Below are positions 61,457 to 64,000 of a DNA stretch of 64,000 nt, piece by piece. The notes under the pieces were generated by a model. That model was not told the origin of the DNA. It saw only the letters and a program-made list of their open reading frames with translations, and made no database searches. The position numbers and the translations under genes are program-made. The DNA comes from Labrenzia sp. OB1. Lineage in GTDB: Bacteria; Pseudomonadota; Alphaproteobacteria; Rhizobiales; Stappiaceae. The stretch's first letter is position 1. Each line of letters starts with the position of its first letter. The DNA is taken from NCBI RefSeq assembly GCF_001624695.1, contig NZ_JSEP01000012.1:1-64000 (forward strand), in the 5' to 3' direction.

Positions 61457-62854
61457 ATGTCCCAGCCAACCCGTACGGAAACCGACTCCTTCGGCGCCCT
61501 TGAGATTCCGGGCGACAGCTATTTCGGTGCCCAGACCGCCCGTTCCCTGATGAATTTCCCGATTGGAAGCGAGACCATGCCCGCGCCTCTGGTGCACGCG
61601 CTGGGCGTGATCAAGCAGGCGGCGGCCCGTGTGAACCGGGCGCAGGGAAAGCTTGCTCCGGAAATTGCCGAAGCCATCGAGCAGGCAGCCGGTGAAGTGG
61701 CGGCTGGAAGGTTCGATGAGGAATTCCCGCTTGTTGTCTGGCAGACAGGATCCGGCACCCAATCGAACATGAATGCCAATGAAGTCATCGCCAATCGTGC
61801 GATCGAGATCCTTGGCGGTGAGATCGGCACAAAGACCCCGGTCCACCCGAACGACCACTGCAACATGAGCCAGTCGTCCAACGACACATTTCCGACGGCC
61901 ATGCATATTTCCGCGGCACGCGAAATCAAGGAAAGCCTGCTGCCCGCGCTAACCCATCTGAAATCGGCTCTGGCGGCCAAATCGGCCGAGTGGTCGGAAA
62001 TCGTCAAGATCGGCCGTACCCACACCCAGGACGCCACACCGTTGACCCTCGGCCAGGAGTTCGGCGGCTATGCGGCTCAGCTTGAGCTTGGAATTCGGCG
62101 GGTCACTGAAGCACTCGACGGACTTTACGACCTGGCGCAGGGTGGTACCGCCGTGGGCACTGGGCTCAATACGAAAAAGGGCTTTGCGGAACAATTCGCC
62201 GCCCAGGTGGCCGACATCACGGGGCTGTCGTTCCGCTCGGCTGCGAACAAGTTCGAAGCGCTGGCGGCGCATGACGCCTATGTTTACGCCCATGGCGCCT
62301 TGAACACTGTTGCCGTTTCGCTGTTCAAGATCGCAAACGACATCCGCTTTCTCGGCTCCGGACCAAGGTCCGGCCTCGGGGAGCTTTCCCTGCCGGAAAA
62401 CGAACCGGGGTCCTCGATCATGCCCGGCAAGGTCAATCCGACGCAATGCGAGGCGCTGACCATGGTCTGTGCCCAGGTGCACGGCAATCAGGCCACGATT
62501 TCCTTTGCCGGAAGCCAGGGACATTTCGAACTCAACGTTTTCAAGCCGGTCATGGCATTTGCCATGCTGCAGTCGATCAGGCTGCTTGCCGACGCCTCGG
62601 TCAGCTTTGCCGACCGCTGCGTTACAGGCATCAGGGCCAATGAGGCCAACATCACGGCCCTGATGGAGCGTTCTCTGATGCTTGTGACGGCACTGGCGCC
62701 GGCCATCGGTTACGACAAGGCGACCGAGATTGCCAAGACCGCGCACAAGAACGGAACCTCCCTGCGCGAAGAGGCCCTCGGTCTCGGCTATGTCACGGCA
62801 GAGCAGTTCGACGCACTTGTACGCCCCGAGCAGATGATCGGTCCGAGCGACTGA
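61457..62854 (+). CDS. fumC: Class II fumarate hydratase
   Basis: Tetrameric, iron-free fumarase that interconverts fumarate and malate in the TCA cycle. The 465-residue product has the superfamily signature [16 protein letters not shown] with its catalytic serine loop, plus [14 protein letters not shown] and the catalytic histidine in [25 protein letters not shown] precedes ATG 61457. Its closeness to the maleate-isomerase gene is not tight (42 kb), so no special link is implied. Confidence 0.96.
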   Translation: MSQPTRTETDSFGALEIPGDSYFGAQTARSLMNFPIGSETMPAPLVHALGVIKQAAARVNRAQGKLAPEIAEAIEQAAGEVAAGRFDEEFPLVVWQTGSGTQSNMNANEVIANRAIEILGGEIGTKTPVHPNDHCNMSQSSNDTFPTAMHISAAREIKESLLPALTHLKSALAAKSAEWSEIVKIGRTHTQDATPLTLGQEFGGYAAQLELGIRRVTEALDGLYDLAQGGTAVGTGLNTKKGFAEQFAAQVADITGLSFRSAANKFEALAAHDAYVYAHGALNTVAVSLFKIANDIRFLGSGPRSGLGELSLPENEPGSSIMPGKVNPTQCEALTMVCAQVHGNQATISFAGSQGHFELNVFKPVMAFAMLQSIRLLADASVSFADRCVTGIRANEANITALMERSLMLVTALAPAIGYDKATEIAKTAHKNGTSLREEALGLGYVTAEQFDALVRPEQMIGPSD

Positions 62855-62920
62855 AGCTCTCGAAAATCCGGGACACAGGTGAACCTGAGCCTTGACCCTG
62901 GCCTTCACAAAGCTGGTTTC

Positions 62921-62958
62921 GGTTGTGAACGAACGCAAACCAGCGCTGTTTCACAACC
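62921..62958. terminator. Inverted repeat between convergent fumC and the SDR gene
   Basis: GGTTGTGAA (62921-62929) pairs exactly with TTCACAACC (62950-62958) across a 20-base loop, in the gap between two convergent genes. It could act as a bidirectional terminator, although no clear T run follows on either strand. Confidence 0.4.
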
Positions 62959-62989
62959 GAATTCCGACAACCCGGGTTGAGCATGAGCG

Positions 62990-63733
<744 letters not shown>

Positions 63734-63767
63734 TCACTCAATCCTTTCGTTGTTGCAGTGCCCGGTT

Positions 63768-64000
63768 CTAGTCGTCTATCGCTGCGTCCCACGCGGCCTG
63801 AGCAGCAGCAAGTCCTGCCGCCACATCCACCGTTGCACCAGAGGCCTTCAGAGCACCGCCCAGGGCGGAGACCGCCAGAAGGGCGTAGGCCGGTTGTGCG
63901 GTCGGTCCCATGTGGCCAATACGGATCAGCTTTCCCAGTGTTTCAGCCCGGCCGGCCGACATGGACACCCCATAGCGAGCCCGCGCCTCCTTGAGCACAG
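63768..64000 (-). CDS. Aminotransferase C-terminus, pyridoxamine-pyruvate aminotransferase-like (partial)
   Basis: The C-terminal 77 residues of a fold-type I PLP enzyme of the alanine-glyoxylate aminotransferase family; the gene runs off the window's right edge. YGVSMSAGRAETLGKLIRIG and the next HMGPTAQPAYALLAVSALGG match the small-domain end of that family, including the arginine that binds the substrate carboxylate (LIRIGHMG). In M. loti the pyridoxamine-pyruvate aminotransferase is adjacent to pyridoxal 4-dehydrogenase, as here. The two genes are 34 bases apart on the same strand. Confidence 0.75.
   Translation of the reverse strand, partial: VLKEARARYGVSMSAGRAETLGKLIRIGHMGPTAQPAYALLAVSALGGALKASGATVDVAAGLAAAQAAWDAAIDD

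Overview
The window looks like the chromosome of a high-GC marine alphaproteobacterium, most likely a Stappiaceae (Roseibium/Labrenzia-like) or neighbouring Rhizobiales/Rhodobacterales lineage. The grounds are the rlpA-dac-tmk-holB-tatD-MBL-recX order, several TRAP and peptide ABC transporters, a FumC-type fumarase, and a vitamin B6 degradation pair of the Mesorhizobium type. The genus is inference from gene content, not from a marker search.

Layout. 1-7184 is the end of a prophage or phage-derived island. It holds a lysis cassette (M15 endolysin, holin-like protein, overlapping Rz/Rz1-like spanins, a second small membrane protein), then cargo: a GIY-YIG nuclease, an ABC-three-component (ABC-3C) conflict system whose ATPase carries one in-frame amber codon, and a D12-class adenine methylase. 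Five GTGGGAC heptamers precede a tRNA-Ser(TGA) whose 3' end faces the island, as expected for an attachment site. 8144-14627 is core genome (RlpA, D,D-carboxypeptidase-like protein, Tmk, HolB, TatD, MBL hydrolase, RecX). 14775-15099 is a deletion remnant of an insertion sequence. 15156-20470 is a GntR/TRAP/maleate-isomerase-like/AraC cluster, probably for uptake and conversion of a C4-type acid. 20567-23664 holds single genes (PEBP, nitrilase-like, VOC, HupE-like).

23772-44170 is a large catabolic island. An M19 dipeptidase, a flavin monooxygenase and a LysR regulator diverge from a second TRAP transporter, an AhpD-like pair, RidA and a Cds1-like cysteine desulfhydrase. A second LysR plus monooxygenase pair follows, then a dipeptide-type ABC transporter, a creatinase-like M24 protein and a BisC/TorZ-type molybdoenzyme. 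Together they suggest import and breakdown of a sulfur-containing amino-acid or peptide conjugate, with S-oxygenation/deoxygenation, release of sulfide from cysteine, and RidA clearing the enamine by-product. This is inference.

44463-51465 holds a chemoreceptor, an IS481-type remnant, a membrane-anchored AraC regulator, a membrane-tethered serine hydrolase and a secreted glycosidase-like protein. 52037-61426 is the most unusual locus: a divergent, extended glutamate-synthase-like giant protein without GltD, directly followed by a CysJ-type diflavin reductase, a HemS/HmuS-like heme protein, a Cys-rich protein of unknown family and a VOC protein. The window closes with fumC and, on the minus strand, a probable pyridoxal 4-dehydrogenase and the end of a pyridoxamine-pyruvate aminotransferase-like gene.
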